This document shows positions 22,307-22,342 of a DNA stretch of 22,342 bases, in pieces. Position numbers and translations under genes: made by a program. Numbering within the stretch: position 1 is the stretch's first letter; each line of letters starts with the position of its first letter. Origin of the DNA: UBA9214 sp964443845 (GTDB lineage: Bacteria > Pseudomonadota > Gammaproteobacteria > UBA9214); assembly GCA_964443845.1 (NCBI GenBank), contig CAYUFA010000040.1, positions 1 through 22,342 on the forward strand. The letters are read 5' to 3'. The notes below the pieces were generated by a model. It searched no databases and was not told the DNA's origin. It saw nothing but the letters and a program-made list of their open reading frames with translations.

Positions 22307-22342
22307 GATCTGATTTGGTTAACTGCCTGATTCTCGATCCCC

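Overview
The window is a 22.3 kb piece of a GC-rich chromosome. It contains a 100-N scaffold gap at 8731-8830, so it is probably a draft or metagenome assembly. A sulfur-oxidising gammaproteobacterium is the best guess. Supporting genes are a DsrL-type iron-sulfur flavoprotein, a YceH-family protein, a fructosamine kinase, an ExoIX-like 5'-3' exonuclease, and a truncated protein with a PEP-CTERM (exosortase) sorting tail. This placement is inference; no rRNA or tRNA gene was seen.

Layout: 1-2103 is a minus-strand RND efflux operon (47-aa membrane peptide, periplasmic adaptor, start of the RND permease). 2192-3046 is a tail-anchored coiled-coil protein on the minus strand. It is divergent from a plus-strand pair at 3219-5430: a membrane-anchored N-acetylmuramoyl-L-alanine amidase overlapping a gene for a MamK-family bacterial actin. 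5431-7763 is a less GC-rich, gene-poor stretch of palindromic repeats, a possibly frameshifted secreted peptide, a 5'-truncated PEP-CTERM gene and IS630- and IS5-type transposase remnants. 7764-8432 is yceH. 8588-8950 is a dispersed repeat whose end has expanded into a 30-bp tandem array broken by the gap.

8957-18155 is the second region of interest. On the minus strand it carries a fusion of an aminoglycoside-phosphotransferase-like kinase with a P-loop ATPase, a TLC/Npt-type nucleotide transporter, a serine hydrolase, a large secreted dikinase-like protein and a fructosamine kinase. A second, paralogous serine hydrolase lies on the plus strand and converges on the first with a 59-bp overlap. 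The dikinase-like protein has a phosphohistidine domain followed by an ATP-grasp domain, the order known from glucan water dikinases, yet it begins with a Sec signal peptide.

18156-18529 holds two copies of the dispersed palindromic repeat and a long imperfect stem-loop. 18530-20027 is a tightly coupled nuclease pair (HNH endonuclease, then 5'-3' exonuclease). 20262-22187 is a dsrL-like gene with no other dsr gene in view. The window closes with a perfect 19-bp hairpin and a 37-bp exact copy of a repeat also present at 7284.

Two associations are most worth following. The first is the actin, amidase and tail-anchored coiled-coil neighbourhood, which looks like a cell-envelope or cytoskeletal module outside any magnetosome cluster. 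The second is the exported dikinase in the same neighbourhood as a nucleotide-exchange-type transporter and two serine hydrolases.
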